A stretch of DNA of 64,000 nucleotides from UBA1479 sp048263775 (GTDB lineage Bacteria; Pseudomonadota; Alphaproteobacteria; Rhodospirillales; Casp-alpha2), in NCBI GenBank assembly GCA_048263775.1, contig JBLXDU010000011.1, positions 90,219 through 154,218 of the forward strand. Direction: 5' to 3'. Both the position numbers and the translations under genes were made by a program. Shown one piece after another: positions 40,311 through 49,400 of this stretch (the first letter of the stretch is position 1; every line of letters begins with the position of its first letter). The notes under the pieces are model-generated. The model had not been told where the DNA came from. It was given only the letters and a program-made list of their open reading frames with translations, and did no database searches.

Positions 40311-41557
40311 CTGTTGCCGGCATCACGGCGCCGGTGAACGGCGACCGCCTGTGGCGGTCTCTCATGGACATGGCCGAAATCGGCGCGACAGCGGGCGGCG
40401 GCGTCGACCGCATCGCGCTCAGCGATCTCGACAAGGCGGGCCGCGATCTGTTCGTCGGCTGGTGCCGGGAGGCGGGGCTTGCGGTCCGCATCGACCGCAT
40501 GGGGAATATCATCGGCCGCCGCGCGGGCGCGAATGACGATGCCCCTCCCGTGGTCACGGGCAGCCATCTGGACAGTCAGCCGCTCGGCGGCAAGTTCGAC
40601 GGGGCCTACGGCGTGCTGGCCGGGCTTGAGGTCGTGCGCGCCCTGAACGATGCCGGCATCACCACGCGCGCACCGCTTGAAATCGTCGACTGGACGGACG
40701 AGGAAGGCGTGCGCTTCGCCGCCGGCGTTGTCGCGTCGGGGGTTTATGCGGGGCAATTCGACCTGGATTACGGACTCAATCTGCCGGACCGCGAAGACAC
40801 GACCACTTTGGGCCGGGAATTGGCCCGCATCGGCTATGACGGCGACGCCCCTTGCGGCGGCTATCCCATTTCGGCGTTCTTCGAGGCGCATATCGAACAA
40901 GGCCCTATTCTGGAGCGGGAAGGTGCCGTCATCGGTGCCGTGCTTGGTGCCCAGGGGCGGCGCTGTTACACCGTTACCGTGACCGGTGAGGAAGGCCACG
41001 CCGGGACGCTGCCGATGACCCTGCGCCGCGACGCCCTGGTCGGGGCGGCCCGCATGATCGACGGACTTAATCGCCTGGCCTTCGATTTCGACCCCCTACC
41101 GGTCATCACCACGGGCTATTTGCAGGTGCGGCCCAATTCACGCAACACGGTGCCGGGGCGTGTTACCTTTTCCGTCGATATCCGCCATCCGGACAACGCC
41201 CTGTTGGCCGACATCTGCGCCCGCGCGGAAGCGTTGTGCCGGCGCCTTGCCGAGGAGGCCGGGGTGGCGGTGGAGATTGCGGAGATGTTTGGCCGTGATT
41301 CGGTCGCCTTCGACCCCGACTGTGTCGAGGCCGTGCGGGCCGCTGCGAAGCGGCTTGACCTGGTTTGCCGTGATATCCATTCGGGCGCCGGACACGACGC
41401 CTGCAACCTGGCGCACATCGCCCCCACCGGCATGATCTTCGTGCCCTGCAAGGATGGGATCAGCCACAACGAGCGCGAGGCGGCGACGCCCGGCGATCTG
41501 GCGGCGGGATGTCAGGTATTGCTGGAAGCGATGGTCGCCCGGGCGGGGATTGCCTGA
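40301..41557 (+). CDS. Zn-dependent M20 hydrolase (N-carbamoyl-L-amino-acid hydrolase / allantoate amidohydrolase type)
   Basis: A 418-residue amidohydrolase of the HyuC/AllC group. The metal motifs are TGSHLDSQPLGGKFDGAYGV, WTDEEGVRFA and EAHIEQGPILE, with a late SGAGHDACNLA and the final His in DGISHNE. The dimerisation domain shows TVTGEEGHAGTLPM. It should remove a carbamoyl group from an N-carbamoyl amino acid or ureide. The ATG lies inside the end of the amidase gene. No hydantoinase is present, so the precise substrate is open. Confidence 0.9.
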   Translation: MAVTVAGITAPVNGDRLWRSLMDMAEIGATAGGGVDRIALSDLDKAGRDLFVGWCREAGLAVRIDRMGNIIGRRAGANDDAPPVVTGSHLDSQPLGGKFDGAYGVLAGLEVVRALNDAGITTRAPLEIVDWTDEEGVRFAAGVVASGVYAGQFDLDYGLNLPDREDTTTLGRELARIGYDGDAPCGGYPISAFFEAHIEQGPILEREGAVIGAVLGAQGRRCYTVTVTGEEGHAGTLPMTLRRDALVGAARMIDGLNRLAFDFDPLPVITTGYLQVRPNSRNTVPGRVTFSVDIRHPDNALLADICARAEALCRRLAEEAGVAVEIAEMFGRDSVAFDPDCVEAVRAAAKRLDLVCRDIHSGAGHDACNLAHIAPTGMIFVPCKDGISHNEREAATPGDLAAGCQVLLEAMVARAGIA

Positions 41558-41599
41558 TCCGAAGATCAGGTCAACCGGCACCATAGGTCAAAGCCGGGG

Positions 41600-42064
41600 T
41601 CAGTCTTCCTCGCCACCCAGAGAGCGGACAAGATCGACGATCCGGCGCCGGACCTTGGGGTTGCCGACGGCGTAATAGGCGCGGACCAGTTCCAGGGTCT
41701 CGCGGCGGGCCATGGGATCACGTTCCAGCGCATCCTGCGGCAAATCGGACAGACCGATCTGCATCTGTCCTTCGTGGGTGCGGATTTGCGAGGGCAGTTC
41801 CTCGAAAAAATAGGCGACCGGCACGTCGAGAATACGCGAAAACATGTACAACCGGCTGGCGCCGATGCGGTTGGCGCCGCGTTCATATTTCTGAATTTGC
41901 TGGAAGGTCAGGCCGACCGCGTCGCCAAGCTTTTCCTGGCTCATGCCAAGGAGCGTACGGCGCAGGCGCAGGCGTTGGCCGACATGAATGTCAACCGGGT
42001 TGGAAACGCCCGGGGGAAGCCGCTTTTGTCGGTGGCTTTCGTTCTTGCTTGAGGCTCTAGGCAT
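41600..42064 (-). CDS. XRE-family transcriptional regulator (paralogue 2)
   Basis: A 154-residue Cro/CI-type regulator. The helix-turn-helix region VDIHVGQRLRLRRTLLGMSQ, then LGDAVGLTFQQIQKYERGAN, then RIGASRLYMFSRILDVPVAY is nearly the same as in the regulator at 30524-30982. The C-terminal ETLELVRAYYAVGNPKVRRR also corresponds. The ATG at 42064 has an AAAAAGGAAAG sequence just upstream. The gene converges with the carbamoylase-type hydrolase. Similar regulators in alphaproteobacteria control envelope or developmental genes; its targets are not visible here. Confidence 0.9.
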   Translation of the reverse strand: MPRASSKNESHRQKRLPPGVSNPVDIHVGQRLRLRRTLLGMSQEKLGDAVGLTFQQIQKYERGANRIGASRLYMFSRILDVPVAYFFEELPSQIRTHEGQMQIGLSDLPQDALERDPMARRETLELVRAYYAVGNPKVRRRIVDLVRSLGGEED

Positions 42065-42393
42065 TTGCTTTCCTTTTTGCGCCCCTGGGTTGTACCCGTG
42101 CGCGTTATCTTTGCAAGCCCTCCCGCCGTGCATATGATTATACCACATCGGAGAATGGGCCGGAGTGAACTTTCAAGGAGAAATTAGTATTGTATGCATA
42201 TTATTACAACGTATTTTGCAAATTTCATCGATAGGGATTTGGGAATACCTGCCGCGTTTTATTCCCCTGATTTCCGGGGATTTGCATATGAAATTGGGGT
42301 GTTTATCAATTTTCACAACCCTGTTGACCCTCAAGGACCGGCAAACGACAATCAATTACTCCAGAGGAAAAAATAGGCGCGAGGGGGCGTTTC
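42065..42393. other. AT-rich intergenic region
   Basis: This 329-base divergent region has much lower GC than its surroundings and carries several weak dyads, such as CCCC-8-GGGG near 42265-42285. A 60-codon open frame (42194-42376) preceded by AAGGAG at poor spacing has AT-rich codon use and no recognisable product. The region most likely holds the divergent promoters of the XRE gene and the 96-residue protein. Confidence 0.4.
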
Positions 42394-42684
42394 ATGGCCG
42401 ATGAGCATTTGGACGAGCATTTTGTTGAACTCGTCTCCAGCGTGTCGCACGCGAACGGGGTTTTCCGTATAACCCTGGCCCAACAGGTCGAAGGCGGCAC
42501 CGCGCGGCCGATCACCCGCCTGCTGATTCCGGCCAACCAGCTTCAGGCCGTGCTGCGCGGCGTGGCCGACGGCGCCAACGAAATCCGTGAAAAGCTGCAA
42601 AGCCAGACGAAGGATGCGGGCGGCAAGGATGGGGCCGCCCCGGCCAAGAAAAAGCCCGCGGGCAAGGCCGCCGCGAAAAAATAG
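42394..42684 (+). CDS. Small hypothetical protein with KA-rich tail (96 aa)
   Basis: A 96-residue protein. The first ~60 residues look folded (HFVELVSSVSHANGVFRITL, then RPITRLLIPANQLQAVLRGV). The last ~25 residues are a Lys/Ala tail (AAPAKKKPAGKAAAKK) similar in composition to the histone-like protein elsewhere in the window. A GAGGGGGC ribosome-binding site precedes the ATG. It converges with the HlyD-family gene, 33 bases apart. Function unknown; DNA or RNA binding by the tail is possible. Confidence 0.7.
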   Translation: MADEHLDEHFVELVSSVSHANGVFRITLAQQVEGGTARPITRLLIPANQLQAVLRGVADGANEIREKLQSQTKDAGGKDGAAPAKKKPAGKAAAKK

Positions 42685-42717
42685 GCGAATTCGCCGAATT
42701 CTTTTGAAAGGGCCGCC

Positions 42718-44205
42718 TCAGCGTTCGCCCAGGGCGTCGTCCAGATTGGCCAGCAACGGATCAACCAGATAGCGCAGCACCGTGCGTGTGCCGGTCTGGA
42801 TGCTTGCCACCACCTGCATACCGGGAAACAGGTTATAGACCAGGGAACCGCGGCTGAAATGGTCGCTTTCCGTGGCGATGCGGACCTTATAGTAGGGGTT
42901 GCCGTCCGGCGTTTGCAGGGTATCGGGGCTGACGTGGATCACGGTCCCCTTCAGGGCGCCGAAGCGCATGGCGTCGCCCGATGCCAGCTTGACCATGGCC
43001 GCCTGTCCCGGCACGACATAGCCGATGTCCTGGGTCTGCAGTTTGGCCTCGATGATCAGCTTGTCGCCCGCGGGCACGATATCGACGACCGGATCGCCCG
43101 GCCGGATCACGCCGCCCACGGTAACCACGTGCAGGGTCTTGACCGTGCCGTCCACCGGCGAGCGCACGACCGTGCGTTGCAGGTTGTCGCGGAATTTCTG
43201 GATGCGCTGGGTCAATTCGCGGAAATTCAACTGCGCCTCGTCCAACAGGCGCTGGGTTTCCTTGTTGAATTCACTGGTCACGCTTTCCAGCACCGCTTGG
43301 GCCTCCTTGCGGGCGGCATCGGCGCGCAACAGCGAGGCCTCGTCCGTCTCGATCCCGCCGCGCAGCTGTTCGGCCTCTTTCAACAGGTTCAGATGGACGA
43401 ACCGGTTGGTCAGGTCGCGCTTCAACAGGCCTTCGCTGATCCGCACCTGTTCATCAACCAGTTTCAGGCTTTTGCCCGCATTGGTGATACGGGTCTTGAT
43501 CTCGTGAATTTCCTGGGTCCGCTGTACGATCGCGGCGTTCTGGCGCTTGAGGTCGCCCAGATGCTTTTCCAAATCCGCCTGAAAGCGCTGCCGCGCCGAA
43601 TTGGCCAAATCGGGGCGGTCGCGCACCAGTTCCGGGTCCAGGGTAAGGGTCCGGTCCCCGCGCAGCAGGGCGCGCAGGCGCGCCAGGTCGAAACGCAGGG
43701 ACACCAGGCGTTCGCCCAACTCACCCACATCGGCGTTGCTGGCCGTCGGTTCCAGCACGACCAGTTCCTGGCCCGCCGTCACCTTGCCGCCTTCGACCAC
43801 CTTGATGGCGCGCACGATGCCGCCTTCCAGGTGCTGGATGGTCTTGACCTGGGTCGAGGGAATGACCTCGCCCAGGGCCATGGACACGATGTCGATCTCG
43901 CTGATCGACGACCAGATGCCGAAGCTGACGACCATCGCGGCGCAGAGCCCGAACACGGCATGGGTCTTGAACGGGATCGTTTCAGACGGCCGGTAACCCC
44001 CGTCGGCGGGGGCGTCACCGGGCGTTTCCGCCCTGCCCGGATCACCTGCCCCGTCGAGGGCGGGCCCCTGCGGCGGCGGGATGCCGTCGGCGGGTTTTTT
44101 CGCCATGTAGGCGGCCGCGGTTGCCGCCGCCGCTTCGGGTACGGCGCGGGCTTTACCCATCAGTTCCTTGAGCCGCTCCGTGGCGGCGACGGGGTTTCCG
44201 GCCAT
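42718..44205 (-). CDS. HlyD-family type I secretion periplasmic adaptor
   Basis: A 495-residue membrane fusion protein of the PrtE/LapC type. A Pro-rich cytoplasmic N-terminus (about 85 residues) precedes one transmembrane segment (AVFGLCAAMVVSFGIWSSI). A lipoyl half (VIPSTQVKTIQHLEGGIVRA), a long alpha-helical hairpin (about residues 190-340) and the second lipoyl half with beta barrel (LQRTVVRSPVDGTVKTLHVV) follow. It ends in IQTGTRTVLRYLVDPLL, typical of T1SS adaptors. It should bridge the ABC exporter and an outer-membrane TolC-like channel. The gene starts two bases after the ABC stop. Confidence 0.93.
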   Translation of the reverse strand: MAGNPVAATERLKELMGKARAVPEAAAATAAAYMAKKPADGIPPPQGPALDGAGDPGRAETPGDAPADGGYRPSETIPFKTHAVFGLCAAMVVSFGIWSSISEIDIVSMALGEVIPSTQVKTIQHLEGGIVRAIKVVEGGKVTAGQELVVLEPTASNADVGELGERLVSLRFDLARLRALLRGDRTLTLDPELVRDRPDLANSARQRFQADLEKHLGDLKRQNAAIVQRTQEIHEIKTRITNAGKSLKLVDEQVRISEGLLKRDLTNRFVHLNLLKEAEQLRGGIETDEASLLRADAARKEAQAVLESVTSEFNKETQRLLDEAQLNFRELTQRIQKFRDNLQRTVVRSPVDGTVKTLHVVTVGGVIRPGDPVVDIVPAGDKLIIEAKLQTQDIGYVVPGQAAMVKLASGDAMRFGALKGTVIHVSPDTLQTPDGNPYYKVRIATESDHFSRGSLVYNLFPGMQVVASIQTGTRTVLRYLVDPLLANLDDALGER

Positions 44206-44207
44206 GG

Positions 44208-45992
44208 TCAGTCTCCGCCCCGTGTCCGGTTGGCCTGCGGGGTGCCCGCGTCGGCGGGGGTAGCGGCCGCCGGGCCGGCGGCGGGGGCCTTGGGCGCTGG
44301 GCTCGGCTGCGCGGGCCGCGGCGCGGCCTGCGGGTCCTGAACGCCCGGCACATGGCGCACGACGGGCACCGGTTTCTGGTTGAGGTCCAACAGATAATGG
44401 GCGCCGCGCACGATGTTCTTGTCGTGGGACATGATGATGATGGTGCGGCCCTGTTTGACCAGCGATCCCATGATCTTGTGCACGGCGGCGCAGCCGTCGG
44501 CGTCCAGGCTTTCCGTCGGCTCGTCGATCACCGCCAGCGCGCCGTTGGTCGCCAGCGCCCGGGCCAGGCCCAGCCGCCGCCGGGTGCCCTCGGACAGCCG
44601 CCAGCCGTTATCGACCACGGGCGTCTCGAAGCTTTGTGGGCTTTCATCCAGGAACCGCCGCAGGCCGACCGCGTCGATGATGCGGTTGAGGTCCGAGGTC
44701 TGGACATCGGGGGCGTTGACCTTGAGGTTTTCCTCGATCGTCGCGTTCAGCAGGGCCGGTTCCTGCGGCATGTAGATGACCTGCCGGCGCCACCATTCAA
44801 GGGCCACCTGCTTGATATCCAGGCCGTCGATCAGGATCTGCCCGCGGTCCGGTTCCAACAGGCCCAGGATGATGCGGCCCAGGGTGGTCTTGCCGCTGCC
44901 GTTGTCGCCGACCACCAACAGCACGTCACCGGCCGTCAGCTTCAGGTTCAGGGATTCGAACAAGGGCATGGGCGCCCCCTTGAACCCGAAGGCAAGGTCG
45001 CGCAGTTCGATGGTGCCGGAATACTTGGTGACGGCGGATCCCTTTTCCGGTTCCAGCGGCACGCGGGTCAGTTCGGCGAACATGGTCAGCGCCTGGCGCG
45101 CCTTGGCGAAGGCGCTGCCCAGCTGCGACAGCTTGGTCACCGGCTGCAACGCCCGCGCCGACAAAATGTTGGCGCCGATCATGGCACCCACGTCCATGTT
45201 GCCGCTGACGACCAGAAGGGCGCCCGTGGTGATGACGGCAACGCTCATCAGGCCGTTAGCGGTCTGCGTGATGGTCTGGATCATGCCTTGGCGGGACGTT
45301 ACGTCGCGGCGCAGGTGCTGCGACGTATGCACGTGTTTTTCCCAGGCCCGGCGCAGGAAACCGCCGGCGTTGAAGGCGCGCACCAGATCCTGTTCGCGGG
45401 TCGCGGTGCCCAGAAGCGCGCTGCCGACGCCGGTCGCGTTCTGCAGTTCCGCCGTCTTTTCCTGCATGGACATGGAGCCATAGACGCCGAACGCGAACAC
45501 CCCGACCAGAAAGGCCAGCACCACCACCGCCATCAGCGGATGCAGCAGGTAAAGCACGAACACGAAAATCAGCGAGAACGGCACGTCCAGGATGGTCGCG
45601 ATGTTGGACGACGAATAGGCCTGTTCGACCGAGGCCATGCCGTTGACCATTTCGCGCCGGGTTTCCGGCGGGATCTGTTCCAGGTCGCCCGCCCGGGCCC
45701 GGGTCAGGATGCCGTAGCCGGCGATGGCGAGCTTTTCATCCGGTTCCACATTGACGCCCCGGGCGAGGGAGCCGCGCGCCTGGCGGAACAGATATTCCAG
45801 GGTGATGGCCAGCAGCACGCCCGACGTCAGGGTCGCCAGCGTCGCGTCGACGCCCTGGCTGACGTATCGGTTCAACACCTGCATGACGAACAGGGGGCTG
45901 GCCATGGCCAGGATGTTGATGAACAGGGTCGCGACGATCAATTCCGTCGCGATCGCCGGTCTGGCGAAGACCCGTTTCAACAGTTCCTTCAT
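44208..45992 (-). CDS. Type I secretion system ABC exporter with non-canonical signature
   Basis: A 594-residue half-transporter of the PrtD type. The N-terminal membrane domain (about residues 15-290) begins TELIVATLFINILAMASPLF, then comes the ATPase. Walker A is GDNGSGKT, the Q-loop is YMPQEP, Walker B is LAVIDEP, and the switch His is in IIMSHDKNIV. The signature motif reads LSEGT instead of LSGGQ. The C-terminus is a 50-residue Pro/Ala-rich tail. It lies 162 bases after the giant RTX adhesin gene and two bases before the adaptor, so it should export that adhesin in one step. No N-terminal C39-like domain is present. Confidence 0.92.
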   Translation of the reverse strand: MKELLKRVFARPAIATELIVATLFINILAMASPLFVMQVLNRYVSQGVDATLATLTSGVLLAITLEYLFRQARGSLARGVNVEPDEKLAIAGYGILTRARAGDLEQIPPETRREMVNGMASVEQAYSSSNIATILDVPFSLIFVFVLYLLHPLMAVVVLAFLVGVFAFGVYGSMSMQEKTAELQNATGVGSALLGTATREQDLVRAFNAGGFLRRAWEKHVHTSQHLRRDVTSRQGMIQTITQTANGLMSVAVITTGALLVVSGNMDVGAMIGANILSARALQPVTKLSQLGSAFAKARQALTMFAELTRVPLEPEKGSAVTKYSGTIELRDLAFGFKGAPMPLFESLNLKLTAGDVLLVVGDNGSGKTTLGRIILGLLEPDRGQILIDGLDIKQVALEWWRRQVIYMPQEPALLNATIEENLKVNAPDVQTSDLNRIIDAVGLRRFLDESPQSFETPVVDNGWRLSEGTRRRLGLARALATNGALAVIDEPTESLDADGCAAVHKIMGSLVKQGRTIIIMSHDKNIVRGAHYLLDLNQKPVPVVRHVPGVQDPQAAPRPAQPSPAPKAPAAGPAAATPADAGTPQANRTRGGD

Positions 45993-46154
45993 GCTCGCTC
46001 ACTCGTCTGCGCGCGAATATCCCCGGATTTCCGCGCTTTGCCGCACCCGGCGACAGAGGCGCCGCCACCATACCATATCGGCGATAATCGCGGCGATCCC
46101 GGCAAAATCATAGGTTGGTCAGGTGAATGATTGGTGAACGGGAACGGCCGGCGT

Positions 46155-46480
46155 TTAGGCGACCTGCCCGCCGGAGACCATGAAGTCGTTGCTGTCCAGA
46201 TCGGCGCCATCGACGTTCTGCAGTTCGATTTCCATGTCCGCCTGGGCGTCGCCGTCGGCGTCGATTTCCAGAATCTTGGTCTCATTGTTGAACCGGGCCG
46301 AACTGGCGCCGTAGCCGGCGAAATCGTTGGTATCGTCACCCACGAACATGAACATGCCTTCGTTGAAGGCCGAGATATCGATCTTGTCGGCACCGATGGC
46401 GTCGAAATCCAGGATCACATCGCGCAGCAGGCCGCCGATGCCGCTATCCGAGGGCGAGTTGTAGATGAACACGTCCATGC
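46155..46480 (-). repeat. T1SS end-domain module, copy 4 (C-terminal)
   Basis: Pattern: aromatic-rich start with DSG, a DxIxDF-type strand (VILDFD), then DKIDIS, ILEIDADGDAQADMEIEL and the final DFMV. This is the usual C-terminal secretion/Ca-binding domain of serralysin-type RTX proteins. Three related copies occur inside the same protein. Confidence 0.75.
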
Positions 46481-49400
46481 CCTCACCGCCTTCGAGAATG
46501 TCCGCGCCGCCGCCGCCGTAAATAGTGTCGTTGCCGTCATCACCGGACAGGCGGTTCGTGACGTCACTGCCGATCAGGAAGTCATCGAAGCTGCTGCCCT
46601 CGGCATTTTCGATATTGCTCAGGGTGTCGATTTCTGCGCTGTAGGGATCGAAAGCGGTGCCACCGGAAATGGCCTCCGGGCTGATGCCTTCCGTGGTGTT
46701 GCTCAGGTTGACGATGACCCCGTTTGTCGGGTTCTGGAAATAGCTGACGGTATCGTTGCCCGCGCCGCCGTCCAGGATGTCCTCGCCCGCGCCGCCGATC
46801 AACAGGTCGTCGCCGTCGCCGCCGGACAGGTCGTCGTCGCCGTCGTTGCCCAGCAGGATATCGTTGTGGTCGGAGCCGATCAGGGTGTCGATGCCGCTGC
46901 CGCCGGCGACCAGGGTGTTTTCCGTCCCGCCGGAGGCGTCCGATCCGTTGGCGACGGCGAAGCGGTCCAGCGCGTCGCCGTCGTTGAATTCGAATTCGAT
47001 GTAATCGAGCGAATTGGCCGCATGGTTGGTCACGGTGGTCTTGTGGACATAGGTGCTGCCGATGTCTTCATAGAACAACATCAGGTCCGTGCCCGACCAT
47101 TCGGCGCCGATAAATTCCATCGGGTCGCGGATGATCAGGGTGTCGATGCCGTCGCTGCCGCCCGCCAGGGTAATGGTGTCGCCGGTGGTCACGGCAGCGC
47201 TGGCGATGTCCATTACGAACGCGTTCGTGGTCGAGGCGAGAATCCAGTCGTTGCCCGCGCGCCCGTTGTAGGTGTCGTCGATGTCCGTGCCCGTGCTGGT
47301 GGTGATGATGATGAAGTCGTCGGTGGTCAGCGCGTTCCGATCGACATTGGGAAGGTCGATCTGCATATCGATGCCTGTACCCAAGAAGAAATCGCCATCA
47401 AGGTCGATCTGAAGGACGTTGCTTAGGCCCAGGGTGCCGAAGGCGGCCGTAGCATTCCCGTTGCCCAGCAGATCTAAACCAGGTGCAAGAAGGGTGAATT
47501 CATCGCCATCATCAACCAAGCCCTCAAGGACGATTTTGTCCACGCCGACAACAAAATCATCGATGGTGTCACGATTGCCGGCACCGGTCGCTGAGTCGGC
47601 TACCGCCGTGAACACGAAATAGTTCGGGCCCGTGCCGCCGGTATGGGTTTCCTGGGCGGCGGTGGCGATGATGGTGTTTGTGCCGTCGGTGGTTTCGATC
47701 AGGGCGGTGCCGTTGGCGCCCCGGACATCCGTGCCCGCGAGCGGCGCGGTGATGCCCTGAAGCTTGATCAGGGTGCCGTCGTAGTTGGTCGTGCCCGTGC
47801 CCCGGCCCTTGACGTAAAGATAGCCGTCCACCCCGTCCGTGAAGAACGTGACGCGGTCCTGGACGCCGTCGTCGATGGCGATGGCGTCGACGGTCGTCTG
47901 GACCGTGCCCGCATAGGCGTATCCGACGGTCATCAGTTCCAGGCCGTCCATGCCGTTGAAGCGGATGGTGTCGCCGGTGGTAAACCCGATGATGTTGTCG
48001 AAGCCGTCCGGAAGCGTCGATTCGTCGCCGCGCGTGTATTCTATGCGGTCGTCGCCGCCGTTGCTGATGCCGACGAAGGAGGCGTCATCCGCGAGATTGA
48101 AGGTATCGGCCCCGCCTTCGCCGCGGAAGCGGTTGTCAGCGTCATTGCCGTTGAAAACGTCATCGAACTGCGAGCCGCGCACCTGTTCGATGGAAATCAG
48201 GGTGTCGGTATCTCCCAGGCCGTCGATGACCGTGGCGTTGAAGCTGTCATCCGGGTCGTAGGTCACGGTTATACCGTAGGTGTCGGAGCGGTAATCGGCA
48301 CGGTCCATGCCCAGGCCGCCGTCCAGGGTGTCGTAGCCGCCGCGCCCGATCAACACGTTGTTGTTGTCGTTGCCGGTCAGGATGTCGTCGTAGTCGGACC
48401 CGGCGAGTTCGTTGACGCCGCTGATGAAGGTGTCGAGCCCTGTTCCGTCCGCCAGGCCAAGGGCGGCCAAACCGCCTTCGCCGCCGTCGGACCCGGCGTT
48501 GTTGCTGGTCCGATGCCCGTAACCGCTGCCGTCGGTGGCGCCCGTCAGGGTCGCGGTCACGCCGCCGTAGGCATCGCCGTAATCGGCCCGGGTGTAGCCG
48601 TTGCCGGTGATGGTGTCGTCACCGTCGCCGCCGCGGATGGCGTTGAAGACGCCGACGGTCGGGGTGAGCCCGCCGCTGCCGTCCGGATCGAAGGCATCGA
48701 ACTGGCTGTTGTCCCAGCCGGTCATGTCGAACAGGTCGTTGTGGGCGCTGCCGATGATCTGGTCGATGTTGCCCAGCGTGTCGGTGCCGACCGAGGCGTC
48801 GCCCGTCACGGTATCGGTGGAGGCATCGACGGTGATCCCGGCGCTGACGCCGTAATAGTCGGCGATGTTGCGGTCGACGCCGCCCTTGCCCCGTGTGCCG
48901 CCGGTCAGATAGTCGTCGCCGCCGCCGCCGGACATCACGTTCTCGCCCGTCCGACCGTCGAGGATGTCGTCCCCGTCCGTGCCGAACAGATAAAGGTCGT
49001 CCCCGTTGCCGCCGATGAAGACGTCGGTCACCGGGGCGAGATCCAGATAGATGGTCCGCGTGTCCGTGCCGCCGAAGCCGTCGTCGACGGTGACGGTGAA
49101 GGAATCCGTACCGAATTGATCGGTATAGGGGTTGTATTCGTAGCTGCCGTCGGAATTCAGCGTGACCGAGCCGTGATTGGGGCTAACGTTCAAGGTGAAG
49201 GTCAGAGAGTCGCCATCGACGTCCTCGGCCACGATGCGGCCGCGCAGGATGGTGTCTTCCGTGCCGGCCAGCGGCGTGCTGGGGTCAAGGCCGCTGTAAA
49301 TCCCCGGTCCGGTGTCGACGAAGACCGGCGCGCCGTAAACGTTCCCGGTCAATCCGTCCACGACATCGAAAATGGTGGCGGGCACCGCGCGACCGCCCGT

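Noticed and set aside
42194..42376. 60-codon open frame between the XRE gene and the 96-residue protein.
   Set aside because: Very AT-rich codon use, poor ribosome-binding-site spacing and no recognisable product. Kept only as part of the intergenic description.
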